Assembly (NCBI GenBank): GCA_905221605.1
Contig: CAJNDS010002235.1
Location: forward strand, 591,343 to 655,342
Direction: 5' to 3'
DNA: 64,000 nt
Origin: Symbiodinium natans
Lineage: Eukaryota > Sar > Dinophyceae > Suessiales > Symbiodiniaceae
Within the stretch, counting starts at the first letter, position 1, and every line of letters begins with the position of its first letter. The position numbers were made by a program, and so were the translations under genes. Positions 46,798 to 54,648 of this stretch are shown piece after piece. Below the pieces are notes generated by a model. That model searched no databases and had not been told where the DNA came from. It saw only the letters and a list, made by a program, of their open reading frames with translations.

Positions 46798-46959
46798 TTA
46801 TTTATTTTTGTGATTGTATTTAAAGTATTCAAGCATTATTTTGCAAACTTCCAAGAAGGAGTAACAACACCTGCGATATTTGGGAGGCGTTATTTTATCT
46901 TGTATTTCTTCAATGTTCTCAATAACATCAATATAATCGCTGTAATTTATTTTATCCAT
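46798..46959 (-). CDS. Hidden 53-residue ORF, divergent from the ATPase
   Basis: ATG at 46957-46959, stop at 46798-46800. The product begins MDKINYSDYIDVIENIEEIQ, has a CC pair in the middle and ends KYNHKNK. It is acidic at the N-terminus and basic at the C-terminus, with codon use like its neighbours. The open frame fills almost exactly the space between the ATPase start (16 bases away, divergent) and the next leftward gene (14 bases away), which in this densely packed element supports reality. No family is recognised. Confidence 0.6.
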   Translation of the reverse strand: MDKINYSDYIDVIENIEEIQDKITPPKYRRCCYSFLEVCKIMLEYFKYNHKNK

Positions 46960-46975
46960 ATTATTATATTATATA
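46960..46975. promoter_or_regulatory. Minimal divergent promoter region
   Basis: Only 16 A/T bases (TTATTATATTATATAA type) separate two opposite start codons. Any promoter for the ATPase gene or the 53-residue gene must therefore overlap coding sequence or consist of this AT block. Confidence 0.5.
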
Positions 46976-47767
46976 ATGATTACTCCTATAGTCAAACCAG
47001 TTAATGTTAAAGAATATGATTTTAAACAATCTAAGTATGAAATAGCACCGAGACTACCGTTTAGTCAAATAATAACAGGTCCCTCAGGTTCTGGAAAGGG
47101 CATCCTATTACAGTCAATGATATTGGATATTTACAGGGATGTGTTTGCTAGAATATACATTTGGTCCCCTTCAATTTCAGTTGATAGCAATTGGACACCA
47201 GTTAAAAAATACATCCAAGATAATTTAAAGGTTGATTTAGAGAAAGAAAAGTGCCTATTTGACGAGTATATACCAGAAGAACTGGAGGCAGTTATAAAAA
47301 GACAACATAAGGTAATAGAATATCAGAAAAAGAACGACCACAACAAATTACACTCAATACTTATTATTGTTGATGACTTTGCTGATTCAAAAGCGTTCTC
47401 AAGAAACTCGCCTCTACTTAATCAATTATATGTTAGGGGTAGACATAACGCAATTAATATCATCACCTCTACGCAAAAGTTTAATGCCTTGTCTCCAATT
47501 ATTCGTGTCAATAGTCGTCAGTTGTTCTTCTTCAGGTTGAGAAATTACAAGGAAATAGAGACAATGGTTGAAGAATTAAGCGCGGTATTGATTAAGAAAT
47601 CAACGGTAGCAGATACCAAAAACTTACAAGAGGCGAAGAAATTATTATTAGAGGTGTATAATCTAGCTACCGAAGAACCTTACAGTTTCTTGTTTATCAA
47701 CTTAATGAAGGCTGATGTGAATGATATGTTTTATAAACGCTTTGATGCTAAATTAGTTATTGATTAA
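46976..47767 (+). CDS. FtsK/HerA-type (A32-like) genome-packaging ATPase
   Basis: 263 residues. The Walker A motif GPSGSGKG is at residues 35-42, a hydrophobic strand with Walker B aspartates (ILIIVDD) at 128-134, and a polar STQ sensor at 165-167. RGRHNAINII before the sensor is typical of viral packaging ATPases. Such ATPases pump DNA into the capsids of polintons, PLVs, virophages and large DNA viruses, and the length is normal for PLVs. The start is fixed by an ATG after an AT block. It is followed at 47800 by a small membrane protein on the same strand. The exact subfamily cannot be told by eye. Confidence 0.92.
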   Translation: MITPIVKPVNVKEYDFKQSKYEIAPRLPFSQIITGPSGSGKGILLQSMILDIYRDVFARIYIWSPSISVDSNWTPVKKYIQDNLKVDLEKEKCLFDEYIPEELEAVIKRQHKVIEYQKKNDHNKLHSILIIVDDFADSKAFSRNSPLLNQLYVRGRHNAINIITSTQKFNALSPIIRVNSRQLFFFRLRNYKEIETMVEELSAVLIKKSTVADTKNLQEAKKLLLEVYNLATEEPYSFLFINLMKADVNDMFYKRFDAKLVID

Positions 47768-47799
47768 ATGCTTAAAGATTAAAACCTAAATACTAAATA

Positions 47800-48030
47800 A
47801 TGGAAACAATATTAATATGCGGTGTAATGATGTATATAGTTGAGTGTGGTAAAGTTATGCTAAAACATATTGAAAGTGATGGATTAACAAAGGAAGGCTT
47901 GATTAATTGTTGTTTAACACCGTTTATGCCTGTGGTAGTTCCACTACTGGCTGTTGGTTATGGACTATACCATTTAGGAGAATCCCTTTTTTGTTCTAGA
48001 ACAGATGAAAATAATGAAGAAGATAATTAA
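47800..48030 (+). CDS. Small membrane protein
   Basis: 76 residues with two hydrophobic stretches: about 3-20 (ILICGVMMYIVECGKVML), moderately hydrophobic, and about 38-58 (LTPFMPVVVPLLAVGYGLYH), strong enough to span a membrane. The tail is acidic (RTDENNEEDN). No family is recognised. Small hydrophobic virion proteins are common in PLVs and virophages with an internal lipid layer, but that role is inferred. The gene sits 32 bases after the ATPase and converges with the gene at 48059. Confidence 0.7.
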   Translation: METILICGVMMYIVECGKVMLKHIESDGLTKEGLINCCLTPFMPVVVPLLAVGYGLYHLGESLFCSRTDENNEEDN

Positions 48031-48059
48031 TAATATTATTCAGCTATAATACTATTAAT
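48026..48059. terminator. Hairpin between convergent genes
   Basis: ATTAATAATATTAT (48026-48039) and ATAATACTATTAAT (48046-48059) pair at 13 of 14 positions around a 6-base loop. The left arm includes the stop codon of the gene at 47800, and the right arm reaches the stop codon of the gene at 48059. A two-sided 3'-end signal is the likely role. Confidence 0.6.
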
Positions 48060-48268
48060 CAAATGATTGAATAATTACATAATGTTACAGGTGGCAGTTT
48101 ATAATATATTTTGTCGCTTTTCCTCTCTTCTAACTTTTCAACTCTTTCAATAACATCCTTTAATGTATTGAATAATAATATGTCTGTTTTCGTTTTTTCA
48201 TTAATATCTAACTCTTTTATTTGTTGCATGTTTTCTGTGGCACAAGATTTAGAAGATTTAGCCCCCAT
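48059..48268 (-). CDS. Small protein with N-myristoylation signal
   Basis: 69 residues starting MGAKSSKSC. Glycine at position 2, small and basic residues after it and serine at 5-6 fit the eukaryotic N-myristoylation consensus (MGxxxS/T). Cys9 could add palmitoylation. Residues about 18-52 are helical and charged (DVIERVEKLEERK), with possible coiled-coil character. This would place the protein at membranes, either host or an inner virion membrane. No family is recognised. It lies between the small membrane protein and the fibre gene, both possible partners. Confidence 0.65.
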   Translation of the reverse strand: MGAKSSKSCATENMQQIKELDINEKTKTDILLFNTLKDVIERVEKLEERKSDKIYYKLPPVTLCNYSII

Positions 48269-48290
48269 TCTATATATAATAATACTTATA

Positions 48291-50639
48291 CTATTTTCCT
48301 TCGCCTTTTCCCTTATTCTTCAATTTAGTAACTTCTGTTTTTAGATTCGTTATTTCTTTTTGCATTTCTTGCACACAGCCCCAAAGCACAACAGCCATTT
48401 TATTATACGCTAATAGTTTCATGCCGTCGTCATTGTAATATATTATGTTATCCCATTCTTTCGGCATTTTAGCATCTTTTATGTCGTCTGCTACAAATCC
48501 TATATGACTCTTTTTGTCTTCATCCTTAATAAAATTGTATGTTTTCGGCTTGATATATTTAACTGCCTTATAACACTCTTTCGTATTTACCTCTTGAATA
48601 TTTTCTTTTAATTTAGAGTCTGATGTTTCTGTTAAAGCAACACACGTTAAATTTCCTCCAATATCTGCGTTATTTGTTGTAGTAAAGAAACCGTAAACAT
48701 CAACGCCTGTATTTGTAGCATCTAATCTTGATAAATTATTATTGCTTAATCTAATAAATCCATCATCGTCTGGATTATTAATTAATACTCTTTGTTGTCC
48801 TGACACATCAGTGTTAGTAATTTCTAGTTGTCCAACTAAAGTTACTTTTCCATCCGTTAATTGTATTTCTGGTGTGCTTCCTATAGTTCCGATAATAAAA
48901 TTAATAGCTCTGTCAGTGTCTCCATTTCTTATATCTAAATCATAATCGCTACCGTTCAGTGTCTCCTTTATTGATGAGGAATGTTGAAAAAATAGCTCAC
49001 CCCACACATCTAAATCTGATTCTGCTGTTATTCTTCCTATACTGTTAAAAGTCTGGTTATTTGTAACTGCTCTGTTTATTGTAATTCCGTTAGTGTCGTT
49101 TAGTTGTAGTGCTATAGTCCCTGTAGTTGGGTCGGTTGTTCTGTCAGACTGTAATGAAAAATTAATTTCTTCTGTTGATATTACATTTAAACTATTATTA
49201 ACGTCCGCTCTTTGAAATATTCTTCCATCAGTGCTTAATAACTGTTGTCCTAAAAATGTGGCATCGTTTTCCACTCTTGTTTCATTAAAATTACTTATAC
49301 CTCCTACTGTTAAATGATACGAAAAATTATATTGTCTTCCTATTCCTACTGTCGCTGTTGTTGAGCTTCCTATTCTTAATCGGTAATCTCCTCCTGTGTC
49401 GTGTAAAATCATTTCTGTTCCATTTGCTGGATTACTTGGGTTCATACACCTAAAATTTCTGTTTCTAAATTCAAAAACACCTTGTGTGTCTCTAACTCTT
49501 AAATTATAATTAGCATCTCCTGAATTTCTGAACATATCTATACCTGCTGTTGGTAATTGAATATCTCCCGTGTTACTTGTTAAATCTATATTACCATCAA
49601 CTCTTAAATCTTCTCTAATAATGGCACTATTAACAACATCTAATGTATAACCTCCTGTTAATGTATTTGCTCCTGTATCTACTAATAACGAATGTGATTT
49701 AACATACTGATTAGCATTATTATTTAAATTTAAAATCCTACCTGTATCACCAATTGAATTATAACAATCAATATTATCATTGTTAAAAGTAATATAATTA
49801 TCAGTATTTCTAACGGTAAATGATAAATTAGCGTCTGCTGTGTTCTCTACTACTAATCCACCTGTTGGTGTTTCTATTTTTCCAGACATTTTATAACCTG
49901 CATTATTATTAGTTAAATCTAATTGTTTTATTGCATCGTCAGACGTATTATTACAAAATATTTTGTCTCCTTGTAAAGTAATATAACTCGTTGCGTTTTT
50001 AAATTCTGCTAGGACTTTATCACCTCCTCCTGTTTGATTACTGAATAATAAACCTTCTACTGGCGATATATTTATCGTCTCGTTGTTTAATGTTAAACCA
50101 CTGTGAATAATAGTAGGAGCGCTACAATCAATAACGGGAAATGTAGAAAATCTATTCGTGAAGTCTGATTTAGGAACTCTTAAATCTAATAAATTATCAA
50201 TTTCCGTATCAGTGTAGCCACTGCCACCACCAGCACCTGCTATTAATGTATCAACCTCACCCTTGTTATAATAATTTGTACCTAATTGTGTGTTGGTCTG
50301 GTAATTTGTTGATAAATTTGTGTCTATTTGAGTTTGTGTATAATAATTAGTAAAGGTCGTGTCTATTTCTGTTTTGTTGTAAAATGTGCTCGTTAAGGTG
50401 GCATTTGTTTGATACTCAGTATCTAATAAGTGCGTTACTGAACTAATATTATGGAAGTTTTGTAGTTGCTTTGTGTTTAAAACTGCTATGTCTGCTGTGT
50501 TTGTTGCTATGTTTGAAGAATTCGCGGTGTTGATGTCTCCTAATTCTGTTTTTGTTGCGTATAGGTCGCTTAAGTCAGTTCCACTTACAACAATATAATC
50601 TGCTGTTAATGTGTTTGTGTTATTGAGCGTCAAAGGCAT
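48291..50639 (-). CDS. Fibre/spike-like protein with S74 autocleaving chaperone
   Basis: 782 residues. Residues about 1-160 have helical and repeat character (repeated T.(Y/F)..(K/Q)(T/G)E(I/V)DT units). Residues 160-670 are rich in N, T, D and G, with recurring short motifs such as LN.....G and beta-helix or triple-stranded fibre texture. The C-terminus (673-782) is an intramolecular chaperone of the S74 family: SDSKLKENI with the expected Ser-Lys pair S673/K678, IGFVADDIK, then a leucine heptad tail that would form the trimer stalk. In phage endosialidases and tail spikes this domain folds the trimer and then cuts itself off before the serine. A host-attachment fibre is inferred here. It lies next to the major capsid gene on the same strand. 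Confidence 0.85.
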   Translation of the reverse strand: MPLTLNNTNTLTADYIVVSGTDLSDLYATKTELGDINTANSSNIATNTADIAVLNTKQLQNFHNISSVTHLLDTEYQTNATLTSTFYNKTEIDTTFTNYYTQTQIDTNLSTNYQTNTQLGTNYYNKGEVDTLIAGAGGGSGYTDTEIDNLLDLRVPKSDFTNRFSTFPVIDCSAPTIIHSGLTLNNETINISPVEGLLFSNQTGGGDKVLAEFKNATSYITLQGDKIFCNNTSDDAIKQLDLTNNNAGYKMSGKIETPTGGLVVENTADANLSFTVRNTDNYITFNNDNIDCYNSIGDTGRILNLNNNANQYVKSHSLLVDTGANTLTGGYTLDVVNSAIIREDLRVDGNIDLTSNTGDIQLPTAGIDMFRNSGDANYNLRVRDTQGVFEFRNRNFRCMNPSNPANGTEMILHDTGGDYRLRIGSSTTATVGIGRQYNFSYHLTVGGISNFNETRVENDATFLGQQLLSTDGRIFQRADVNNSLNVISTEEINFSLQSDRTTDPTTGTIALQLNDTNGITINRAVTNNQTFNSIGRITAESDLDVWGELFFQHSSSIKETLNGSDYDLDIRNGDTDRAINFIIGTIGSTPEIQLTDGKVTLVGQLEITNTDVSGQQRVLINNPDDDGFIRLSNNNLSRLDATNTGVDVYGFFTTTNNADIGGNLTCVALTETSDSKLKENIQEVNTKECYKAVKYIKPKTYNFIKDEDKKSHIGFVADDIKDAKMPKEWDNIIYYNDDGMKLLAYNKMAVVLWGCVQEMQKEITNLKTEVTKLKNKGKGEGK

Positions 50640-50642
50640 TCG

Positions 50643-50682
50643 TTAATATTAATAAAATAGATAATAATTTTATTAATATTAA
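50643..50682. terminator. AT-rich hairpin between capsid and fibre genes
   Basis: TTAATATTAATAAAAT (50643-50658) and ATTTTATTAATATTAA (50667-50682) are a perfect 16-base inverted repeat with an 8-base loop. It lies after the major capsid stop codon and 3 bases before the fibre start codon (both leftward). It may end the capsid transcript, start the fibre transcript, or both. Confidence 0.6.
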
Positions 50683-50693
50683 TTATCTTAAAA

Positions 50694-52130
50694 TCAGTCA
50701 AAAACTTTCAAACCTAAATCACGTATCTCTAATATTTGTTCCGACAGTAATGTTATATAAATATTATCAGGCATAGCAGTAGTTGTTATTGAAGCATTTG
50801 CTGGTTTAACTTTTACTAACATCTGTTGTCCAGCACGTGTATTAATTCCAGTATATGAACTATCAGGCACTTTTTCAAATGAAAACCCAAATACAAATTG
50901 ACGGTCACGATATTGTCTGAAATCAATTGACATTGAATGTTGATGAAACATGGGAAGATTTAATGCCTTTCTTAAGTGGTAATAGCATTCTTGAAGTGAT
51001 GTAATCGGATACTCAGCATATAGTTTAGAACCCAATTGTATTTGCATTTGCAAATCAAAATTGTTGTCATAAATTCCTTCAGTTTGTTCGTCTGATTGTT
51101 GTTGTGGGTGATAGAAACGACAAAATTCTTTGTCACAGTATTCGTAACCGGTGCTTGGGTCTCCTTCTTTGTAAAATGTAATGAAAGATGCTACTAATTT
51201 AGACACTGAACGGATGACTTGGACGTTAATATCGGTTGTGCCTTTTACTGATTGAGATTGAGTAATATAAGTTGTATAAGTAATGGGTAGGCCTTTTCCT
51301 TCTAAAAGATGTTTTACATATTCATTATTTAAGTTATTATCAAGGGTGCAAACATCGCAAACAACACGAGCATTATTAATTTCCCAATCAATGCTTGTAT
51401 TTCTAAATTCAGCGTCTGCTTCCGTGGCAGGATTAACGTCAGTTACAAACCTATTTCCTACAGCATCTGCCGTTGTAACATCTGTAGGGTCAATTACACA
51501 ATCAGTAGCATTAGTAACCAATTCTAATTCAATTGTTAAATTACCCATGTATTTCAATGGCAAATACTTAAAATTATTATTGAATAAACCACATAAGGGT
51601 TTAAATCCAACAATCATTTTATCCTTAAAGCCTTGACAAGTTAAACCATTAACTTCATATTTTAATCTTGTGTCACCGTCATTAACGAGAGTTTTAATTT
51701 CATCATCGTATCTATAACCGAAACCTTCGTTTGCTTCATCTTTTCGTGCTCCTTGAGACATCATTTTAGAGAACATATGATGAACTCGGTTATAATTATC
51801 AAAATCTTCAACAACCTGATTACCAGCTATAATTCTCAATCGTCTGAAAAAACTATAAGGAGGAGATAATGGACGAAGTTTGTTATTAAATGCACCAGGG
51901 TCAAGATTTTGTAATGTAAAAAATATTCTTACACTTTGGGGGTCTAACCAGGCATTATCTTCTGCGTTTAATGAAAATTTCAATACACGGTTACCACTTG
52001 TAGGTTTATAGATATTTGAACCAGAAGGCCAAAATGTAACACTTCTTCTATCAGTTATATATGAACTACCTTTGTTTAATTTAAATGACAGGTTGTCAAT
52101 GAGAATATCCTCGGGGCTGAACGTCTCCAT
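50694..52130 (-). CDS. Double-jelly-roll major capsid protein
   Basis: 478 residues. The protein has no cysteine-rich or enzymatic motifs but shows the pattern of PLV major capsid proteins: an N-terminal segment leading to VTFWPSGSNIYKP, VLKFSLNAEDNAWLDPQSVR (50-68) as a beta-strand region, SFFRRLRIIAGNQVVEDF (93-110), DNYNR (111-115) followed by a helix with MMSQG, then a second barrel ending in YRDRQFVFGFSFEKVP. Such proteins form trimeric capsomers of icosahedral shells. Length fits the family (about 450-600). Position between fibre, nuclease, lipase-like and penton genes supports the call. Identification is from recalled family texture, not alignment. Confidence 0.82.
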   Translation of the reverse strand: METFSPEDILIDNLSFKLNKGSSYITDRRSVTFWPSGSNIYKPTSGNRVLKFSLNAEDNAWLDPQSVRIFFTLQNLDPGAFNNKLRPLSPPYSFFRRLRIIAGNQVVEDFDNYNRVHHMFSKMMSQGARKDEANEGFGYRYDDEIKTLVNDGDTRLKYEVNGLTCQGFKDKMIVGFKPLCGLFNNNFKYLPLKYMGNLTIELELVTNATDCVIDPTDVTTADAVGNRFVTDVNPATEADAEFRNTSIDWEINNARVVCDVCTLDNNLNNEYVKHLLEGKGLPITYTTYITQSQSVKGTTDINVQVIRSVSKLVASFITFYKEGDPSTGYEYCDKEFCRFYHPQQQSDEQTEGIYDNNFDLQMQIQLGSKLYAEYPITSLQECYYHLRKALNLPMFHQHSMSIDFRQYRDRQFVFGFSFEKVPDSSYTGINTRAGQQMLVKVKPANASITTTAMPDNIYITLLSEQILEIRDLGLKVFD

Positions 52131-52157
52131 AACTATATATTAACAAATGGAAAAAAA

Positions 52158-52207
52158 TTAAATTATATTTGATTAAATATTTTTAAATAATTAATCAAAT
52201 AATTTAA
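52158..52207. terminator. AT-rich inverted repeat upstream of capsid gene
   Basis: TTAAATTATATTTGATTAA (52158-52176) pairs with TTAATCAAATAATTTAA (52191-52207) apart from a 2-base bulge. It spans the 3' end of the small leftward frame at 52191 and lies 28 bases before the capsid start codon, so it may be a 3'-end signal for the upstream gene. Confidence 0.5.
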
Positions 52208-52382
52208 AGTTATATGAAATTTCTTTATTATTTTTCTTTTTGTTTTTAACATCTTTTACTATATCATTTCCTTCATTATCTTCTACTAACTTTCGTATTT
52301 CTTCATAACTGTTATGCTTGAAATTCTTCTCCTTTGGTTGTTTCTCCATCTTCTCGTAAGTTATCGCTTTGTAATGATACAT
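52191..52382 (-). CDS. Small lysine-rich ORF, doubtful
   Basis: 63 residues (or 52 from a second ATG at 52349), highly charged: EKMEKQPKEKNFKHNSYEEI, then KNKKKNNKEISYNFKLFD. It overlaps the last 71 bases of the GIY-YIG gene at 52312 in another frame. Start codons are good and the stop sits inside an AT-rich inverted repeat, but there is no recognisable domain. It may be a real small gene or the out-of-frame remains of a longer GIY-YIG tail. Confidence 0.35.
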   Translation of the reverse strand: MYHYKAITYEKMEKQPKEKNFKHNSYEEIRKLVEDNEGNDIVKDVKNKKKNNKEISYNFKLFD

Positions 52383-53055
52383 TATTACTATTATTTAGAT
52401 TATTTAATGCTTCTTGATGTTTTTTGGTCTTAATATGGTGGCGCTTGATATATGCTTTATAAGTGCTTCCACATATCTCACATTCCACTAACTGACTATT
52501 GTTTTCTCTATGCTGTGTTCCCCATTCTTTTTTGTATTGTTGGATTTCTTCCCTATGTAGTTCATTGTATTCTTTCTGCTTTTCATACCGTGCTTCTTTA
52601 TGTTTGTAATAATATTCTTTGTTTCGTTTATTACATTCGTCCTTATGTTCATAATAATACTCCCTTTTTTGTTGGTTTAACTCTTCTCTTTTATTTTCAC
52701 GACGCTCTTTATCGTATTCCCTCTTTTGTTCTTTTGTTCCATTCACATATTCCTGTTTTGTCCTTGCTTCTACACGATTGTTTAATGTTCCCATTTGTCT
52801 TATGTATTCACCTTCAACTGCTCTTAACTGGTCTTTATTATCACAGGGGTATTCTTTAATCAACTCTATATAGAATTTATCACTTCCAATGTTTCGCATT
52901 AGTTGGTATAACTTGAAATGTTGTTTATTTTTAGCATTCATAGTGCTACGGTGCTTTGCCATACGCTGACATAGTTTTTGACAAGTGCTTCCAATATAAC
53001 AATCGTTATTGACAGTGTTTAAAATCTTGTAAATCTTCCCATTTTTATAATCCAT
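52312..53055 (-). CDS. GIY-YIG endonuclease with C2H2-like tail (copy 1)
   Basis: 247 residues. The GIY-YIG core is complete: KIY (7-9), YIG (20-22), a conserved R31 after S..L, and a glutamate at about 81 in the EGEYI block followed by N92/N93. Residues 100-185 are basic helical repeats of K/R-E-Y-Y-x-x-H-K type. A C2H2-like finger follows (C192, C195, H207, H213). GIY-YIG nucleases nick or cut DNA in homing elements and repair; stand-alone copies are frequent in PLVs, virophages and large DNA viruses. Two further copies lie at 62295 and 63895. Role inferred: homing-type mobility or genome processing. Confidence 0.9.
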   Translation of the reverse strand: MDYKNGKIYKILNTVNNDCYIGSTCQKLCQRMAKHRSTMNAKNKQHFKLYQLMRNIGSDKFYIELIKEYPCDNKDQLRAVEGEYIRQMGTLNNRVEARTKQEYVNGTKEQKREYDKERRENKREELNQQKREYYYEHKDECNKRNKEYYYKHKEARYEKQKEYNELHREEIQQYKKEWGTQHRENNSQLVECEICGSTYKAYIKRHHIKTKKHQEALNNLNNSNNVSLQSDNLREDGETTKGEEFQA

Positions 53056-53087
53056 TTTATTATTAATTAATCTTTTTTATTCTTTAA

Positions 53088-53732
53088 TTATGTTTCAAAC
53101 TGTTCCATAAATTCTTCTCGTGTTATAGGTAGGTTTCCCTGTTTATTACTAACATTACCAATATCAGCGTAACTATGATTATCAAGCGGGTTTAAAGAAC
53201 TGCTATTTAATGTAATACTGCCTCTATCAAACATTGATACAGGGTCTCCTGCCTTTCTCAAACGAAGGTTTGTTCCCGTGTCTTCTGGTCTCTGATTTGA
53301 CACAAAAGGAGAACCATAAGACCTTGAACGAAAAATATTACCGTAATCATCGTTAATCTGCTGACTAACCGCACTGGCGAGGCTATGACTAATAATATCA
53401 GTAATTCCTGTAAGTTGTTTACCATCAACTTCTATAGTTCCGTCTTTAATAAATTTATCTACATCTTTATATCTTTTTGTTTGTTGTGTCTGATATAATG
53501 GTAATTTTAAATCATCATATACATCTCTCCCGCTTTTCGTTCCAGCAATGTATAAAATAGAACCATTTTGATAAATACCTTCTGGGCTCTCATAGGCTAG
53601 ACGCAAACCTTGAGTATCAGTTAAAAATGTTTCTGTTCCTGCTAATTCTTCCCTAACTTCTTCATTTACTTTATTTCTTGTATTTGGTGCTTCGTATGGT
53701 ATTCCTTCATTTCTTCTTTTATGTTTGTGCAT
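53088..53732 (-). CDS. Class-3-lipase-like protein
   Basis: 214 residues. ILYIAGTKSGRDVYDDL (59-75) resembles the GT..D...D oxyanion region of class 3 lipases. ITDIISHSLASAVSQQI (110-126) resembles the nucleophile elbow, with S117 as candidate serine (HSL context, though alanine replaces the usual glycine). AGDPVSMFD (161-169) resembles the acid block with D163, and H186 (DNHSY) is a candidate histidine. Together these give a plausible Ser-Asp-His triad in the right order. Lipase-like virion proteins could breach a membrane on entry or exit; that role is inferred. The N-terminus is basic and has no signal peptide. It is divergent from the penton gene, 42 bases away. A non-catalytic relative is possible. 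Confidence 0.6.
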   Translation of the reverse strand: MHKHKRRNEGIPYEAPNTRNKVNEEVREELAGTETFLTDTQGLRLAYESPEGIYQNGSILYIAGTKSGRDVYDDLKLPLYQTQQTKRYKDVDKFIKDGTIEVDGKQLTGITDIISHSLASAVSQQINDDYGNIFRSRSYGSPFVSNQRPEDTGTNLRLRKAGDPVSMFDRGSITLNSSSLNPLDNHSYADIGNVSNKQGNLPITREEFMEQFET

Positions 53733-53774
53733 TATAATATTACTTATAAATTTATTTATCTCACTATTAATATA
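53733..53774. promoter_or_regulatory. Divergent promoter between lipase-like and penton genes
   Basis: 42 A/T-rich bases (TATAATATTACTTATAAATT and onward) separate the start codons at 53732 (leftward) and 53775 (rightward). Any core promoters for both virion genes must lie here. The leftward half contains TATAAGTAATATTATA on the minus strand. Confidence 0.45.
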
Positions 53775-54611
53775 ATGCTCAAATTCAAAAAGGTTTATAT
53801 TGATAGCAGTTATAAAGTGAGTGGCACGCCATCCAATTTTACAATTGATTTACCTGAAACAGTTCAGTTAGAAGACAACATGCTATGTCAAATACACGAG
53901 GTAAGCATTCCCCATTCGTGGTATTCAATAAACAGCACAAATAACAATATTTATTGGATGCATCAAGTTATTCCTCCAGGTGTCATAGCAGGTATTACTT
54001 ATCGTAAAGTAACAATCCCGGAAGGTAACTACACAGCGGTTGATTTAGCGCAAACAATACAAATTGCAATTAACTTATTGGTTGATACAGTGGACAGACC
54101 TAACACATATTCTTTAAGCTACAACACATCAACTAACAAATTTACAGTCAGCTCTAATTATGCAACTGTTATTTTTGTTCTTCTTACTGATGGGGAAATA
54201 GCACCATTAGCTGGTTCATTTTCAGACCCTGTTGACGTGAATAATTTAAGTTCAATAAACAGAGTAATCGGTAACACAACACCGGCAACTGATGCGCATA
54301 CGAATGTGGCACCTTACACTACTAATTTTGTTGACCTTGTCCCTTTCAAGAGTTTGTATTTACATTGTAACGAAATAAGTAACTACAACCAATTAACAGT
54401 AGCAGGTAATTCATCAATAGTAAAGAAAATAAACGTAACGGTTCCATATCTTGGTGTTATAAATGATAATGAGCTAAGCAGTGTTGATTATATTGATGTC
54501 TCTAACAAATTATTAAGAAGGCTAAATTTCAGATTAACCAACCATCTTAACCAAGTTATAAATTTAAATGGGGTGGACATCTCATTTACCTTAACATTTT
54601 TCAGGGGATAA
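53775..54611 (+). CDS. Penton-like minor capsid protein
   Basis: 278 residues from the ATG at 53775. The frame extends to 53721, but that would overlap the divergent gene and adds an unlikely sequence, so the internal ATG is chosen. The N-terminal pattern KVYIDSSYKVSGTPSNFTID, LPETVQLEDNMLCQIHEV, IPHSWYSIN..NNNIYW is typical of PLV and polinton minor capsid proteins, which form the pentameric vertices with a single jelly roll. Most of the rest is beta-rich, and a strand-like FTLTFFRG ends the protein. It would pair with the major capsid protein at 50694. Confidence 0.75.
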   Translation: MLKFKKVYIDSSYKVSGTPSNFTIDLPETVQLEDNMLCQIHEVSIPHSWYSINSTNNNIYWMHQVIPPGVIAGITYRKVTIPEGNYTAVDLAQTIQIAINLLVDTVDRPNTYSLSYNTSTNKFTVSSNYATVIFVLLTDGEIAPLAGSFSDPVDVNNLSSINRVIGNTTPATDAHTNVAPYTTNFVDLVPFKSLYLHCNEISNYNQLTVAGNSSIVKKINVTVPYLGVINDNELSSVDYIDVSNKLLRRLNFRLTNHLNQVINLNGVDISFTLTFFRG

Positions 54612-54626
54612 TTAATATCTAAATAG

Positions 54627-54640
54627 AAAAATCTAGACTA
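54627..54640 (+). promoter_or_regulatory. AATCTAGA start-proximal motif
   Basis: AAAATCTAGACTAT lies about 10-20 bases before the ATG at 54649. The same AATCTA core precedes the genes at 45797, 46783, 55300, 55641 and 58376. It may be a core promoter or initiator signal for one gene class. Confidence 0.5.
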
Positions 54641-54648
54641 TAATAATA

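Noticed and set aside
53721-53774. Longer start for the penton-like gene
   Set aside because: Would overlap the divergent lipase-like gene and add 18 residues not matching the family's N-terminus.
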